Positions 11,286 through 23,688 of a stretch of 64,000 bases of DNA are shown piece by piece; within the stretch, counting starts at the first letter, position 1, and each line of letters starts with the position of its first letter. The DNA is from Liolophura sinensis (lineage: Eukaryota; Mollusca; Polyplacophora; Chitonida; Chitonidae). Made by a program: the position numbers and the translations under genes. The notes beneath the pieces were generated by a model, which ran no database searches, was not told the origin of the DNA, and saw only the letters and a program-made list of their open reading frames with translations. The stretch spans positions 20,019,808 through 20,083,807 of the forward strand of contig NC_088301.1 of assembly GCF_032854445.1 (NCBI RefSeq), in the 5' to 3' direction.

Positions 11286-11346
11286 ATGGCGGCTGTCAAA
11301 GTGACAGCGTTGCTATTGCTTTGTCTGGATTTAATATGCTGTTCAG
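11286..11346 (+). CDS. ACP5: ACP5 A exon 1 (signal peptide)
   Basis: 20 codons plus one base; hydrophobic [11 protein letters not shown] core. Donor TTCAG|GTAAAT. Confidence 0.85.
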
Positions 11347-12000
11347 GTAAATATTTGACCTATGTTGCCTATTTGACTGTGAAAAATTTTGAACACTGAG
11401 CAATTAGTAAATATTTGGCAACCTTCATTATTTTGAGGAAAGACCCGTATAGTTGCGTAAGAGTTGCGCAAGCGTTGCGTAAATTTATCCGGAGCCCTTT
11501 ACAAATACAGGTACATGTAGTGACGATGATGTGCATATCACTTTAACTTTAGCTAATGGCCTACAGATACAACAGTGACAACACGCCCATGGGATAAAGA
11601 GAGACGTCTATCTTCATGTCAGCTTATACTCAATGAACCCTGGACCTTTTAGACTCAAATGGCTATGAAGATTCGGGAGCTATAGTTACAAACTGCTGGT
11701 ACATGTACACTAAGTTCGCGTGTCACTTAGTTAATGCTTAATCATTCTAATCTAACGGAAAGATGTTACAACATGTACCTAGTGTTCTTCGTTTTGTTTA
11801 AAATATATAGGCTACCAGCATATATTTGTGATCACATCTACATGGTGTAGGTATGTCATGAAACTTAACATCAGCGATGTGTGTCAGCAGCCTGCGGATG
11901 GTGATGGGTGTTCCCCTGGCTCTTTTCGGGTTCCTCCCACCGTAATGCTGGTCGCCTTCGTATAAGTGAAATATTCTTGAGTGTGTCGTCAAACATCCAA

Positions 12001-12031
<31 letters not shown>

Positions 12032-15000
12032 ACTATGTAACATCACCGTGCAAAATTGCACCCAAACCTATTTTCTTTTATTATTATTTTTTTTTAGAAT
12101 TTATTATGCTGCATTAAAGCATTTAAAGTAAGATAAAATATGGTGGCCTTTCTCATAAGTAATGTGACGTCACATCACCTTCTTTATAATAATTTCCCTC
12201 ATTGGCCTTTGGTACATTTTCTGCAAAATCATCTCTGATGTACTGCCTTAGGAACATTCTAATAAGTTTTGTTGGATTTTTTGATGCTCAAGATAATGTG
12301 GAAATCATATGGAAAATATGGTTTCATAACCTCACTTAGAAAATATTTGTTTTATGGACACAGTTCATTACCTTTCATTTGAGGCATACATAATTTCTGG
12401 AAAACATGTACACTCTAAAATAAACGGAGATATGTCACTGCTTCAGCCATACAGGATCTGCATGACATGTACATAGTGTTTTAAGATGAATATTTATTGA
12501 CGTATTCGTAAATTCAGAAACTTTTTCTGTTTTGTCTGATTAATTGTAATTAAGGAGTAGTGTAGTAATATATGTATATAGGCCTGTCACAAAATTACTT
12601 GTAGGCTAGTACGACGACTACAAAGTTTGAATTATTAAAACTGTAAAGCGCATAAATATTACAATTCTCTTTTTATTCTCATGTTCATTTATTGCCAAAT
12701 TTATTTTATTGATGCGAGTATGTATCAGTGGATTTGTGTTTTTATTCTTGAAATCTGGTAGGAAGGGCACTAGCATCTAGTAGCAGCCTGAAGTTTGCCG
12801 TTCTTGGTGACTGGGGCGGACTCCCTGACTTCCCCTACAGAACCCTTGTTGAAACAGCTGTCGCATCTCAGTTAGGGAAAGTTACGCAGCAGTTTGGAAG
12901 TCAGTTCAATCTGGCTTTGGGTGACAACTTTTACTTTGATGGAGTAAAAAATGTGGATGACCCGAGATTTAAGGTATACACTCAGTTGGTTGTGATCCCT
13001 CTAAAGTGCTGAAGTGTCTTCCAGAAACCTGTGGATGGTCGGGGTGTTTTCCTGGACCCTCCCCAATTTCTTCCTACCATATTGCTCACTGCTGTCGTGT
13101 AAACATTGGCGCAGGAGCCCGCCACCAGTACGATGGTTGTGAGTTCAAGTTCAACGCATGCTGGCTTCCTCTCTGGTGGTATGTGGGGATACACGCGGCG
13201 GGTGGTCATGGGTTTCCACCGGGAACTACCTGGTTTACTCCTATTATAATGCTGGCTTACATCGCATAGTAATAAATTAAATGAATCTAAAACGCCGGCC
13301 TAAAATGCTTACAATTATGGTAAAGGGGTGCGACCACTCGCGTTTTGGACCCACGTCTTTTTTTATACCCGTTGCTCGAAATAAACAAAAACGGCGCGTA
13401 AAAGATCGCGCGTTTTGTCTGATCCAGACCTGCTGGTTTTATGACGGGACGCGTGTGTGGAGAACTCGAGAATGCAAAATTGGTGAAGCCGCATATTATT
13501 TTTAATCTCGCGCAGTTTGTCTAAAGTCGCACCAGAATAACTAAACAAATCGCGCAGTTTTCGGAAGGGACTAGAGAAAACTAGAGAACGCGAGATTTCT
13601 GGTTAGATCGGACGATTTTTTTTAGTTATTCTCGCGCGAATTTGAACAAACCGCTCAGCTGACATTAGCATTAATATCTAATCTAACATTCTCGACTTGG
13701 GCGTCCTGTCACAACACCCGTTGGGCGAGATTAGGAAAAACCGCGCAATTTTTTACGCCATGTTTTTGTTAATCTCGACTCTCGTACTCTCAACACGGGG
13801 GTATTAAAGGCGCGGCTTCAGGACGCGAGTGGTTGCATCCGGTTTCCATATGGTGGCTGATAGCGTCCACTATAAATCTCCGCAACACCGCGAAGGGCGC
13901 GGTTTTAACAAAACTTTCTTCCGTCACAGTTGACTGAGAAGTAATAAACATGTCCTGTACGATGGAACAGACGATTACGTATATTGCATTATTGATCCTG
14001 GGAATTTGTTTAGGGAAATAAAATGGCCATGTAAAATGATAGGGTCGCCGTGGATCCTCTTTAAGAAATGAATATGAAGAATGTAAATTTGTTTTGTTTA
14101 GTAATTATCTTGATTTAGATTGGGCCTACCAGAGACGTAGGGCTGTTTATTTTATTCGTGATTTATATATGACAGTAAATTTATTTCATCAACTTTGAAT
14201 CTATGCAATTTTTGTTCTTTTTATTAATCAGGAAACATTTGAGTCCGTTTTTACTAGCGAATCGTTGCAGAATCCCTGGTATTTTCTAGCGGGCAATCAT
14301 GACCACAACGGTAACGTCTCGGGAGAAATCGCCTACTCCGCTGTTTCCCATAGATGGTATGTATATACATACACTTTTGTTTGTTCCTATAGGAATATCT
14401 GCTTTCCTATTTTGCTCTGCTAAAGAGATTACCGTACTTTCCCGTACGTCGTTGTTGTTTTGGATCACAAAGTTTAAACATTATAACCTTCCAAATCGAA
14501 GGAAAACGTTAATAATGGATTAGTAAAAAAAAGACCTTTCTTGATTTCTGAAAAGTTCGCATACCAGGAAGTTTATGATAAGCCCATTTGATGACCAGGC
14601 CGCGTTGTGCACGTTCTGATTGATTTCCGTGCACGTGTGGTGTATAAAAAAACCTCTTACGCCCGGTTTCAGTTGTATGAGTAAAGTATGCGGTCGCTGT
14701 GAGTTCAAGTCCAGCTCATGCTGGCTTCCTCTCCGGCCGTACGTGGGAAGGTCTGCCAGCAACCTACGGATGGTCGTGGATTTCCCCCGGGCTCTACCCG
14801 GTTTCCACCCACCATAATGCTGGTCGCCGTCGTCTAAGTGAAATATTCTTGAGTACGGCGTAAAACAGCAATCAAATAAATAAATAAATAAATAAATTCT
14901 TGAGTTCACTGTTCACTGTCGAGGAGCTGTCTGCATTATGGCCATTTGTTGTGTGTCTATCCACTAATTTCCAGAGTGCTGTATTTTGTAATTTATTTGA

Positions 15001-17782
15001 TTGTTGTTTCAAGAATTTTTCACCTAATCAGTAGTGGCCAGTTTTATGCATGCGTGACTGATGGAAACCAGAGTGCCAGGAGCAGACATTTGACAAGGTA
15101 TTGGCGAACGTTTCCATGTGTGACACCTGACTACGCCTAACACATATCGTTTTGGTAGAAGCCATAGGCAAGTGCATGGACTTCTTTGAATTTCGTGTAA
15201 GGCTACACGATATTCCACCGTAGAATACATGTTTCATTTGAAAGACACATACCTTAACCACCCACCACCTTAACCCAAAGCACTTGAAGTGGTAAGTTAA
15301 AATATCAGATCATGTACAAGAATGGCCATTTCTTGTACTTTTGGTGTTGTTTTTTCTTTCAGGAATTTCCCAAACTTTTATTACAATCTGACTTTCCGGA
15401 TTCCCGGCACGTCCCTAACGGTGGACATTGTGATGATAGACACAGTGATATTGTGTGGTAACACGGACTCAGATTTCAGTCAGAAGCCACTGAGGGGTCC
15501 TAGTGATGTTGATGATGCCGAGAAACAGTGGGACTGGATCGGAAAAACGCTACAGGCCAGCAAGTACGGCACAGTTTATAGATTCATCATGATATAAAGA
15601 CTCAGGGATGGCTGCATTCTTGTGAGAAAGTTAGGAGTGACGTTTATTGGCTCTTTTGGTCATGTGATAGATGATACATGACTTCAGGTTCATTGAAAAA
15701 CTGCTTTTGACACCTGAATAACGGGTTGATGAAGAACAAAGGCAAAACTCAAGAAATGTAGATACTTTTCGCATAACGATTTACATTAATTATTGAGAAA
15801 ACGTCTCCACAAATATTGTTCACGAAAGAATGGGTTACAGTGTATAATTTTATACATCGAAATCATTTTTTGTACTTAATTGTTTATTGCCGTAATTGTT
15901 TTTAATCTGAGTGAGTGAGTGCTTGGGGTTTAACGTCGTACTCAACAATTTTTCAGTCATATGGCGACGAAGGAATCCTCAGGGTCATGTACGTGTAACG
16001 TGCCTCCTTGTTGCAGGACGGCTTTCCACCGCTCTTTTATTTAGTGCTGCTTCACTTAGACGGCTTACCGAAGGCAAGTAAGCCGCCCCGCCCGAGCCAT
16101 TATACTGATACGGGTCAGCCAGTCGTTGCACTATCCCCTTCATGCTGAACGCCAAGCGAGGAAGTTACAACTTCCTCTTTTAAAGTCTTAGGTGTGACTC
16201 GATCAAGGATTGATCCTGGATCTACTGGTCTTTTTACTGTGAAATGGGCTGGGGCCGGTTTCATGAAGCTCACTTAGCTAAGTTTCCCCCTTAACTACCA
16301 TGGCAACATATGTTGTGGAGATATAAAATGCACTTATCCATGGACAACTTAACACTAAGTATGCTTCATGAAACGGGCCTCCGGAAACGAACGAGTCGAA
16401 ACCAAACTAACGTTTTTGGCAAAGGTCATTTCAAAACAAGAATCACTGGATTTTACCACAATTCCGACCTCTTTGGTGAAAGGGTAACATTCTTTTGGAG
16501 AAACTTGTTTGGAGTAACTCCGTTTGAGACCTGCTCTTTCTCTCAGCGTAGGTGTTATATCATATATTGAGTACTGGGTAAAACACCAATCAAATAAATA
16601 AATAAATAAATACATAATTATACACTGTCATATACTCGCAGTGCTGACTACCTACTGGTGGCTGGTCACTACCCCGTGTGGTCTGTGGCCGAGCACGGAC
16701 CCACTCAGTGTTTAGTGGATCGCCTGATGCCTTTACTGATGCAGAACCACGCAACAGCCTACCTGTGCGGCCATGATCATAACCTGCAGGTGAGTGCTTA
16801 GCTAAATTCTTGGGACAACCGATGGAAAATTATTTAAGCCTAAGAACTTTTGAAGAGAGCAAAGAAAACGCTTGAAGGTGAAAACGAATTAAATTCACAT
16901 TGCTTTGAAACTGATTTTTGTAAGGGGCATCATCTTTGACCCAAATACTGTTGAAATCGCATATGTAAAAATATATGGGACACACTAAAAATATTGGGAC
17001 ACTGACAGCTGTATCGTAATGTGAAGCCATATAGATAATCGGCAAGTTTCAATGGCGAATCGGTAAACCCGAGATCAAAACGGTTTGGGTCGCACCACAA
17101 ACTTGTTGTTTGTTTTTGCTGTTGTCTTGCTTGATGCTTAATACTTAGAGGTTAGAGCAAGGAAACAGGACTGGTCGGCCCGGTGTCAGTATAATGTAAC
17201 TGGTTGGGGTGTCACGTCTGGTGTCTTCGGCATGATACTTCAGTGGCGACAGCACTTTGGCGGCTAAGACTCGCCCTGCCACAAGAAGACCCAGTATATG
17301 TACACGCACATAATGACTCTACGTCGTCATATGATTGAAAAATTACTAAGTACGACGTTAGCCCCAAGCATTCATTCAGTGCGACTTTGCTGAAGATCAG
17401 GTAGCATATGAGAGTCGATCACCAGAAGTATGCGCGTTTCTGTGGGTTATGCAACCAGTGTCTCTCAACTTGAACCATCCAGATAGCTTGTGGGAAAAAC
17501 GTTACCTGATATGAAATTGCCAACATCCGGTTATGATGAAGTTAGTTCAAAATTATGGATAAATAACAAGAAGGCTCTTATTACAGATCGAAGAAACCAG
17601 ATCAAATGGGCTAATATTCCATGTTAATAAATTTGTTGTATTTTTTTAAAAATTCTCTTGGCCACAAGAGTTCTCGACAGAATTTATCACCACCTAAACT
17701 TCTACATTTGGCGTGTCCATTAAGTCCACAAAATCTCCGTTCTGGCGTTCAGCCACGTCGCATGAGTTGCTCTCTTTGGATA

Positions 17783-17873
<91 letters not shown>

Positions 17874-18369
17874 TTTTTTCTCTGCATACATATGCTTTTG
17901 GTAAATACATGTTTGGTGAATAAATTTATGGTATATATACATATTGGGTAAAATTTCTAGAAGTAGAGGAGATAAGGCTATCATATACATGACTTTCGCA
18001 TTTTGTTTTGAAATTTCTGAACAAGAAACGCGATGTTTTGATGTTTATCAGATTGTACATTCATGAAACAAATACTGTAATAATCAATGAATCGATCGTT
18101 TACAGCATTTTGAGTACGGCTTGACGGGCTACAACATCGACTACTTCGTTGTGGGTGCTGCGAACTTCATAGACGGTAGCCTGGCACACGAAAGCAGCGT
18201 TCCGACGGGATCCTTGAAATATCATTGGGCCAACAAGCTGGGAATGGGCGGCTTTGGATTGGTCGAGGCCTCGGCATATAACATGACTTTCACCTTTGTA
18301 GAGGCAACCGGGAAAGTCTTGTACACGAGAGTGATGCCCCTCAGGAAGATGAAAGGGAACCCTGTATAG
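11286..18369 (+). CDS. ACP5: Tartrate-resistant acid phosphatase type 5, copy A
   Basis: Six exons: 11286-11346, 12762-12973, 14232-14356, 15363-15563, 16642-16789, 18106-18369 (1011 nt, 336 residues). This is a purple acid phosphatase, a secreted or lysosomal glycoprotein hydrolysing phosphomonoesters at a binuclear Fe centre. Residues 1-20 form a signal peptide ([20 protein letters not shown]). By family alignment the metal ligands are D37 (GDWGG), D75 and Y78 (GDNFY), N113 with neighbouring H114 (AGNHDH), H209 (AGHYPVW), and H244 and H246 (GHDHNLQ); all are present. The loop after LCGNT ([20 protein letters not shown]) corresponds to the protease-sensitive repression loop of mammalian TRAP. 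N-glycosylation sequons NVS, NLT and NMT are present. Introns carry SINEs and small DNA elements. Start chosen because it gives the signal peptide and the exon ends in G|GTAAAT. In mammals ACP5 marks osteoclasts; a mineralisation role here would be speculation. Confidence 0.95.
11885..12032 (+). mobile_element. SINE family 1, 3' half with long AAATA tail
   Basis: CAGCAGCCTGCGGATGG to ATATTCTTGAGTG and a run of about nine AAAT units. In ACP5 A intron 1. Confidence 0.88.
12762..12973 (+). CDS. ACP5: ACP5 A exon 2
   Basis: Phase 1 in, 0 out. Contains [17 protein letters not shown] and [18 protein letters not shown], giving ligands D37, D75 and Y78. Flanked by CTGGTAG and AAG|GTATAC. Confidence 0.96.
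13016..13285 (+). mobile_element. Two overlapping partial SINE family 1 copies
   Basis: CCAGAAACCTGTGGATGG to GCTGTCGTGTAA is one 3' fragment. It runs straight into a second copy that starts near the B box (GTGAGTTCAAGTTCAACGC) and ends in ATAATGCTGGCTTACATCGC. Confidence 0.72.
13329..13837. mobile_element. Non-autonomous TIR element, CpG-rich, in ACP5 A intron 2
   Basis: The left end TGCGACCACTCGCGTTTTGG and the right end (as reverse complement TGCAACCACTCGCGTCCTGA) form terminal inverted repeats that continue imperfectly to ATACCC about 40 bp in. The interior is rich in CGCGC and differs sharply in base composition from the surrounding AT-rich intron. No transposase is seen and no clear target duplication. 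Confidence 0.72.
14232..14356 (+). CDS. ACP5: ACP5 A exon 3
   Basis: 125 nt, phase 0 in, 2 out: [19 protein letters not shown], then [17 protein letters not shown]. Carries N113/H114 and the conserved NVS sequon. Donor ATG|GTATGT splits the Trp codon. Confidence 0.96.
14689..14896 (+). mobile_element. SINE family 1, nearly complete (head truncated)
   Basis: GCGGTCGCTGTGAGTTCAAG onward, with B box, complete body and AAATA tail. The A-box end is missing. ACP5 A intron 3. Confidence 0.92.
14991..15050 (-). mobile_element. SINE family 1, diverged tail remnant
   Basis: ATTTATTTGATTGTTGTTTC, CAAGAATTTTTCACC and GTGGCCAGTTTTATG. Confidence 0.6.
15363..15563 (+). CDS. ACP5: ACP5 A exon 4
   Basis: 201 nt after [36 protein letters not shown], then the acidic loop and [12 protein letters not shown]. 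The donor is AA|GTACGG, and the Lys/Asn codon is split. Confidence 0.95.
15912..16225 (-). mobile_element. SINE family 2, long copy
   Basis: Tail GGGTTTAACGTCGTACTCAA with TTCAGTCATATGGCGACGAA, then a CCTCCTTGTTGCAGGACGG block shared with 49846. It ends near GATCAAGGATTGATCCTGG, the remains of the tRNA-like B box on the minus strand. ACP5 A intron 4. Confidence 0.78.
16253..16379. mobile_element. Small palindromic MITE-like element
   Basis: GGCCGGTTTCATGAAGCTCA at the left and, inverted, GGCCCGTTTCATGAAGCATA at the right enclose about 125 bp. No coding capacity. Confidence 0.6.
16567..16612 (+). mobile_element. SINE family 1, extreme 3' end
   Basis: TTGAGTACTGGGTAAAACAC followed by CAATCAAATAAATAAAT. 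Confidence 0.75.
16642..16789 (+). CDS. ACP5: ACP5 A exon 5
   Basis: 148 nt: [20 protein letters not shown] through to CGHDHNLQ; carries the three His ligands. Acceptor CTCGCAG, donor CAG|GTGAGT. Confidence 0.97.
17149..17383 (+). mobile_element. SINE family 2 fragment
   Basis: Plus-strand copy: GTTAGAGCAAGGAAACAGGA, GGTGTCAGTATAATGTAACT, TCTGGTGTCTTCGGCATGAT, ending TAAGTACGACGTTAGCCCCA. Its head is missing. ACP5 A intron 5. Confidence 0.85.
17787..17869. repeat. (TA)n microsatellite
   Basis: About 41 uninterrupted TA units in ACP5 A intron 5. Confidence 0.98.
18106..18369 (+). CDS. ACP5: ACP5 A exon 6 and stop
   Basis: Starts [20 protein letters not shown] after TTTACAG, continues VPTGSLKYH and GGFGLVEAS, and ends in MKGNPV and TAG at 18367. 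Six residues longer than copy B, and basic at its end. Confidence 0.95.
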   Translation, partial: HFEYGLTGYNIDYFVVGAANFIDGSLAHESSVPTGSLKYHWANKLGMGGFGLVEASAYNMTFTFVEATGKVLYTRVMPLRKMKGNPV

Positions 18370-19314
18370 GTGTGCTTGATACATTGCCAAGTAATGAAAA
18401 TTTAACTCAAGCAAGGCTGAGACACGACTGAAGATATCGCTCAGGATGGATCCAAGTTGTACTGCCATGCGGTCAATTGATGTCACAACTGTTAACAACT
18501 CGAACTCGTCCTTGTATTTGGTATGCAGTGATTCCCTAAGTCAACCGAAGTGTAGATATGCCAAATACCTGCATCGGGAACCCCAAATTTAAACGTAACC
18601 CAGCCGTTTAAAGTTTTGCATCGAACTAGGCGAAGAACTCGCCTGTCGAATTCTGAATTCCAACTTCCGCCATGGACATGTTACTGGTCGAAAGATAAAC
18701 TGTTGAAAACGAAATTCATTGCCTGGAGGAGCCTTATATTTGATGGTAATGGAACAAGCAAAAACTAATAATGAAAGTCCCTTTGAGGAAGTTTTCAAAC
18801 AGTACCTTGCAGGGACTTGGCTCTGACTTATCTAACACTTTGGATGACTTCTGTGTATTCAGTGTATATGCAAAGGTAAGGACGGTTTGAAGTAGTTGTG
18901 GTTGGTGAAATTGTGCGTATACAGGTAGGTTGGGCCAATGCAGAGCGCTACATTACATATAGTAGTTTCTCAGCTAGCTTGTTCTATGAAAATTGAGAAA
19001 TATTAAGTGCCGAAGAGGGTAAATTTTTAATCAACCTATTCTGTCAAGCAATTCCTTGTATAAATCTTCGCATATTGTGAAATGGTCCGAGTGACCACGT
19101 ATATTGGTGCAAAAAGTTTACTAAGTTCAGGTGCTCTTTTAGATTTTATATCCTGCACACTTAGAACATTGCATGGAACATGATTTTTCACCTGATATTT
19201 CACAGTGCCAATTTTTGATGTTGAACAATTATAGCTGTGGTTTTAGCCAATGGATATTATCTGTGATATCTTTCTTTATTGGGTTTATCATATGAATGAC
19301 ATTGAAATTTGTAA

Positions 19315-19386
19315 TTTTTAAATTAATTAAATTTTAAATTAATTAATTTTTAAATTTTAAATTAATTAAATTTTAAATTTTTAAAT
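19315..19386. repeat. Low-complexity AATTAAATTTTAAATT patch
   Basis: Composed of TTTAAATTAATTAAATTTTA variants with no G or C for about 70 bases. Confidence 0.9.
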
Positions 19387-19489
19387 GGGGTACAAACAAT
19401 TTTTTGCCCAGTTGTTATTGCATGCAATGTAGAGATATCTATGGTATGCAACACATTGATGTTAGAAGATAATTTTGAAACATGTAAAG

Positions 19490-19530
19490 GGGCCTTCGTG
19501 GCTCAGTTGGTTAGTACACGGTTGGTTAGT
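19490..19530 (+). mobile_element. SINE family 1, isolated tRNA-like head
   Basis: GGGCCTTCGTGGCTCAGTTG and GTTAG repeated; no body follows. Confidence 0.6.
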
Positions 19531-20812
19531 TGTACAGTATATCATCATTTTTTTAAAGATCAGTTTTGTTGATCTTTCGATCTTGATCTTTGTTGATTTT
19601 ATATGAGATCTTTTATGTTGTATATGGAACTTTCTTCCATCTTTCAAATCCATACCCAGTGCTTTGAACATTTTTTTTATCTCTGTTAATTGAGTGATTT
19701 GATCACGATCATGTAATTCAGTTTGTGGCATATATTTATATCTTTTCTGGTAAAATGTTTACATCGGTGTATGCTATTGTGATATTTGATACATATGTTG
19801 TTGTTTCACGATCGCTAAGCATTCGTGATATAATTGAACGTGTTTTCTCAGAAACTTGCAGCCTGTGTATGACACATTCGCCTGGATGCTTAAAATTAGT
19901 TTATGTTGGTAGCAATATTCTGTTTCCAATCTGATAGACTTAAGGTACAGCGCGCTTGACTGTAATATAATAAATTTTTATGCATAGAATGAGTTGAAAT
20001 TCGAAACATATTCGAACAATTCGAACATACATTTCAAGCGTTGACTTTTAGGTCAGTATAATCTTCAGATAACGTAAAGAATATGATTGTTAATCTTGTG
20101 ATGCAGTTATAGTGAACGCTTAATTCTGTTACGAATTACGATTACAGACAGGATTAACACTGTCCGGGAAATACTTCCAGACAGCATTTAGCTGTTCATG
20201 TGTATGGTGGACGGAAGGGCTTTCCTGGCATTTCCTTTCCTTTTGAATTTGACGTCGACGAGACGCCGATTTCCAGAAAATATTGCACGCGATCCTCATT
20301 GTTAATTTTGAGTGCTAAAATAAAATTATACCCAATTTATTCGCTAACCATTGTACGTGTGTATATGGAGAGGCCTATATAGGCCTATATATACATGGAC
20401 AGATGATTGGCAGTGCATGCACGCTGGGGGGATATTTGGAGGAATAGCTGAGACATTTCTTGTCTGATAGCAGATTTTCACCAATGTGAGAAATACATAT
20501 GAGTTGTATTTACGGTGTACGCCAATCAGTGTGCATTGCAGAGCGTATTTCCTACTTTTTAAGCATTTACATGAACAGAATAAAACCCTGAGGTAAACAG
20601 ACAAAAGGCCTGAGTTCATTGTTTACGTGTGACCATTTGTCAGCTCTCACACTGTCGTCGCTGCTCTGTGTTTAGCCTTCTCTCCAAGTTGACCGTCTTT
20701 AATTATATTATATTATAGAACGTGTATGGCAGATGGGTAATCATATAAAGATGGCATGGGATACTTCTATCTACATGTATTTATGTACATGTACTTTTGA
20801 CAATACTGAAAT

Positions 20813-20903
20813 CGGTCGTGGATTTCCCCCGGGCCTCCTCCCACCAAAATGCTGGCCGCCGACGTATAAGTATTGTTGAGTACGGCGTATTACACTCATT
20901 CAA
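20813..20903 (+). mobile_element. SINE family 1, 3' fragment
   Basis: GGTCGTGGATTTCCCCCGGG, CTCCCACCAAAATGCTGGCC, TTGAGTACGGCG; internal deletion of the CTCTGCCCGG segment. Confidence 0.85.
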
Positions 20904-21324
20904 AGAAAAGAAGAAAAAAATCAGTACTGAAATCTCATCCTTGAAGAAAGTCAGCGCAAGGCTATATATCAAAGGTGATATACGACTTCATCTTGAAAGC
21001 TTCTTTATCCCTGAAGAAAGAAGATACGAGTATTGAACCAAGGGTGATTAAAACGACGTAATGTTAAAACGTTCGATATCTTTAAATCATTAAACACGGG
21101 TGATAGCATGCAGAGGTGGTGTGAACGACAGTAACTGAAACCTTCGCTACTTCTGAAGCAAGTCAACACTAACAAACCTGACACTTTGTAGTCTTTAATT
21201 CCACAATCCACGCTATGTGTAAAACCGATAACATTGCTTGCACACTAGTGCACACTACTTTGAAAATTTACAGTTTGTGTATAGATACTGATTGTCTAAC
21301 AGTCCTTCCATATGTACATCTGCT

Positions 21325-21705
21325 GTGTAAGATGGTACACTCTACGAGATGCTATGTTCTGAATGTTATAGCGGGTTAACTTTGCTTAGATGGTACATTT
21401 TAAGAAATGCTATGTTCTGAATGTTATAGCAGGTTAACTTTTGCTAAGATGGAACATTTTAAGAAATGCTATGTTCTGAATGCTATAGCGGGTTAACTCT
21501 TCTAAGTTGGTACATTTTAAGAAATGCTATGTTCTGAATGTTATAGCGGGTTAAATTTTGCTAAAATGGTACACTTTAAGAAATGCTGTGCTCTGAATGT
21601 TATAGCGGGTTAACTTTTGTAAGATGGTACACCATAAGAAATCTGGTTTTAATTGTTATAATTGGTTAACATTTTGCTGACATTGTACACTCTTAAGAAA
21701 TCGTG
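21325..21705. repeat. Tandem repeat of about 60 bp, six to seven copies
   Basis: Unit: GATGGTACATTTTAAGAAAT, GCTATGTTCTGAATGTTATA, GCGGGTTAACTTTTGCTAA. Copies decay towards the right end. Confidence 0.92.
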
Positions 21706-22759
21706 TTCAGAAGTCGATAAGACGTTCACAGTACCAAGAGTAGTTTACACACCCCAATAAAAAATGGTGTTAATGTGTTACTGTTTCTCTCTTTAGGAAC
21801 AGATTTAACAAATAACCCCCATGTTCTGTGTCCTGCATGTTGATCGGTTGATGTCCTGAAACAAATACCCGTGTTACACACCAGAACCCGGGCTACATTA
21901 AAATGAATATTATTCTGTGCAAAGAATATCACATTTTCTGGTATAGTTACAAACATTGGCAATAACCACCGTGGGATGTTAAACATATCCTTAGCCAGAG
22001 AATATCAGACACACAAAATAAGACAGTCCTGTAGGGCGGTAATTTAATAAGGTTACCGGTATGAGTTCACAATCTGTAAAAATTCTAACATCAATGTATC
22101 TAGGATCGATGTGTTCGGTTGGTTTATTTCATTCATGTCATACATGAAGGCCTTCTATAGAAATATCTCATCACATCTTTTTTTTTCTTTTTTTTTTTTT
22201 AAATTACAATGCATCATCTGCTCCATGCGTGCCACATGTTGTTTGCCACTGCAAGGTACAGGAAGGGTGTGACACTGATGGAACAGCACAATATAAGCGC
22301 GAGATTCTTCCCTGATTATGCACATCCAGACAGCGTTTAAAAGAAAGGACAACGCTAGACCAAACGTATACATGTGTACATGTATATACATATGCAAAGT
22401 ATCCCACAGGAAGTTCAAGAAGTTTTAACCCATATGTACGTGGGTTACGAGTGACCCGAAATCGTGTTTCCGGTTTTTCTAACATGATGCATCCTTTGGT
22501 ATTAATTCCTAGAATATGTATATCCTAGAACATGCTTACGGTTTTACGTCTAACGGTACTTATCAGAAGTTGATTCATAGACTTACCTAGCACGTCAGAA
22601 AAAAATGCTGCCGACGTTTTAGGCCTGTTTTGTCCATTTCCGCCCAACATATTAAAACTCAGGTTATGATATTTGCTTTCTTTTCTTTCAAAGAATGGAG
22701 AAACGCAAAATGCAACAATACAGATATAAGCTATATAGGCCTATGTGTACCGTACCGGT

Positions 22760-22840
22760 ACCTGGTTTCCTCCCACCATAATGCTGGCCAGCGTCGTGTA
22801 AGTGAAATATTCTTGAGTACGGCGTAAAACCACAGTCAAA

Positions 22841-22871
<31 letters not shown>

Positions 22872-22872
22872 A
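22760..22872 (+). mobile_element. SINE family 1, 3' fragment with long tail
   Basis: ACCTGGTTTCCTCCCACCAT onward to GAGTACGGCGTAAAACC and about nine AAAT units. Confidence 0.88.
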
Positions 22873-23565
22873 CAGTTTATGGTACTGTTTCAGGTATTGC
22901 ACATAGGGCCTAAGTAAAGATAATGGATCTGTTATTAATTTGCCTAGATAGATGTATATGTAGGCCTATGCTCTACGTTCGTCTTCAGACTTTGCCCATT
23001 TCATATTATACATATAGTATAGATGACAGCAAATTAGCAAACTGTTCCCTACAAAATATTTTTATTCAACCGAGTTACGAGTTCGAAGAAGCAGTTTACT
23101 GTCTCCGATTCAGGAGGTATTCCTAACGTACCAAATACATCACTAGAAATCAACCGTCAAGGACGGACCACTGTTATAATGAAGCGCAACGGTGCTTAAG
23201 CGCCGATTGGTGAAGTAACAAACAAACAATATACATACGTGAAGAATTTTTGGGGCAACAAGTGTCACAGGCTGGTGTCCCAGAAGGTTGTATCCACAGA
23301 GTTATTCCCCTTGTCTTCCCTCAGCTGGTTTTCAAAGTTTGTTGAAGTCACTCTTGTGACATGCATTTCGTTGAGTCCAAAGTACATCCATGCCTAGAAG
23401 GATTACTATTCAGGTAGACTACACATAGGTAAGTTTGTAAGCGGTTGTGGTACCGGTCGTGATTACCGAGTGAGAATCACATAAATGTTAACGTATACAC
23501 GTTAACGATAATTGGACACCTGATGACATATTCCTTCGTTATTTGTAAAAAATTATTTAGCAGCA

Positions 23566-23688
23566 TTTGATGAGTGTTTTACACCGTACTCAAAAATATT
23601 TCATTTATACGACGTCAGCCAGCATTATGGTGGGAGAAGGCTGGGCAGAGCCGTAGGTTGCTGGTAGACCTTCCCACTTAGGGCCTAC
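23566..23688 (-). mobile_element. SINE family 1, internally deleted copy
   Basis: GTTTTACACCGTACTCAAAA, CATTATGGTGGGAG, then GTTGCTGGTAGACCTTCCCA. Confidence 0.82.

Noticed and set aside
17621-17990. Open frames with long Tyr-Ile runs
   Set aside because: Product of the (TA)n microsatellite.
18100-18498. 132-codon minus-strand frame across ACP5 A exon 6
   Set aside because: Shadow of the conserved plus-strand exon.
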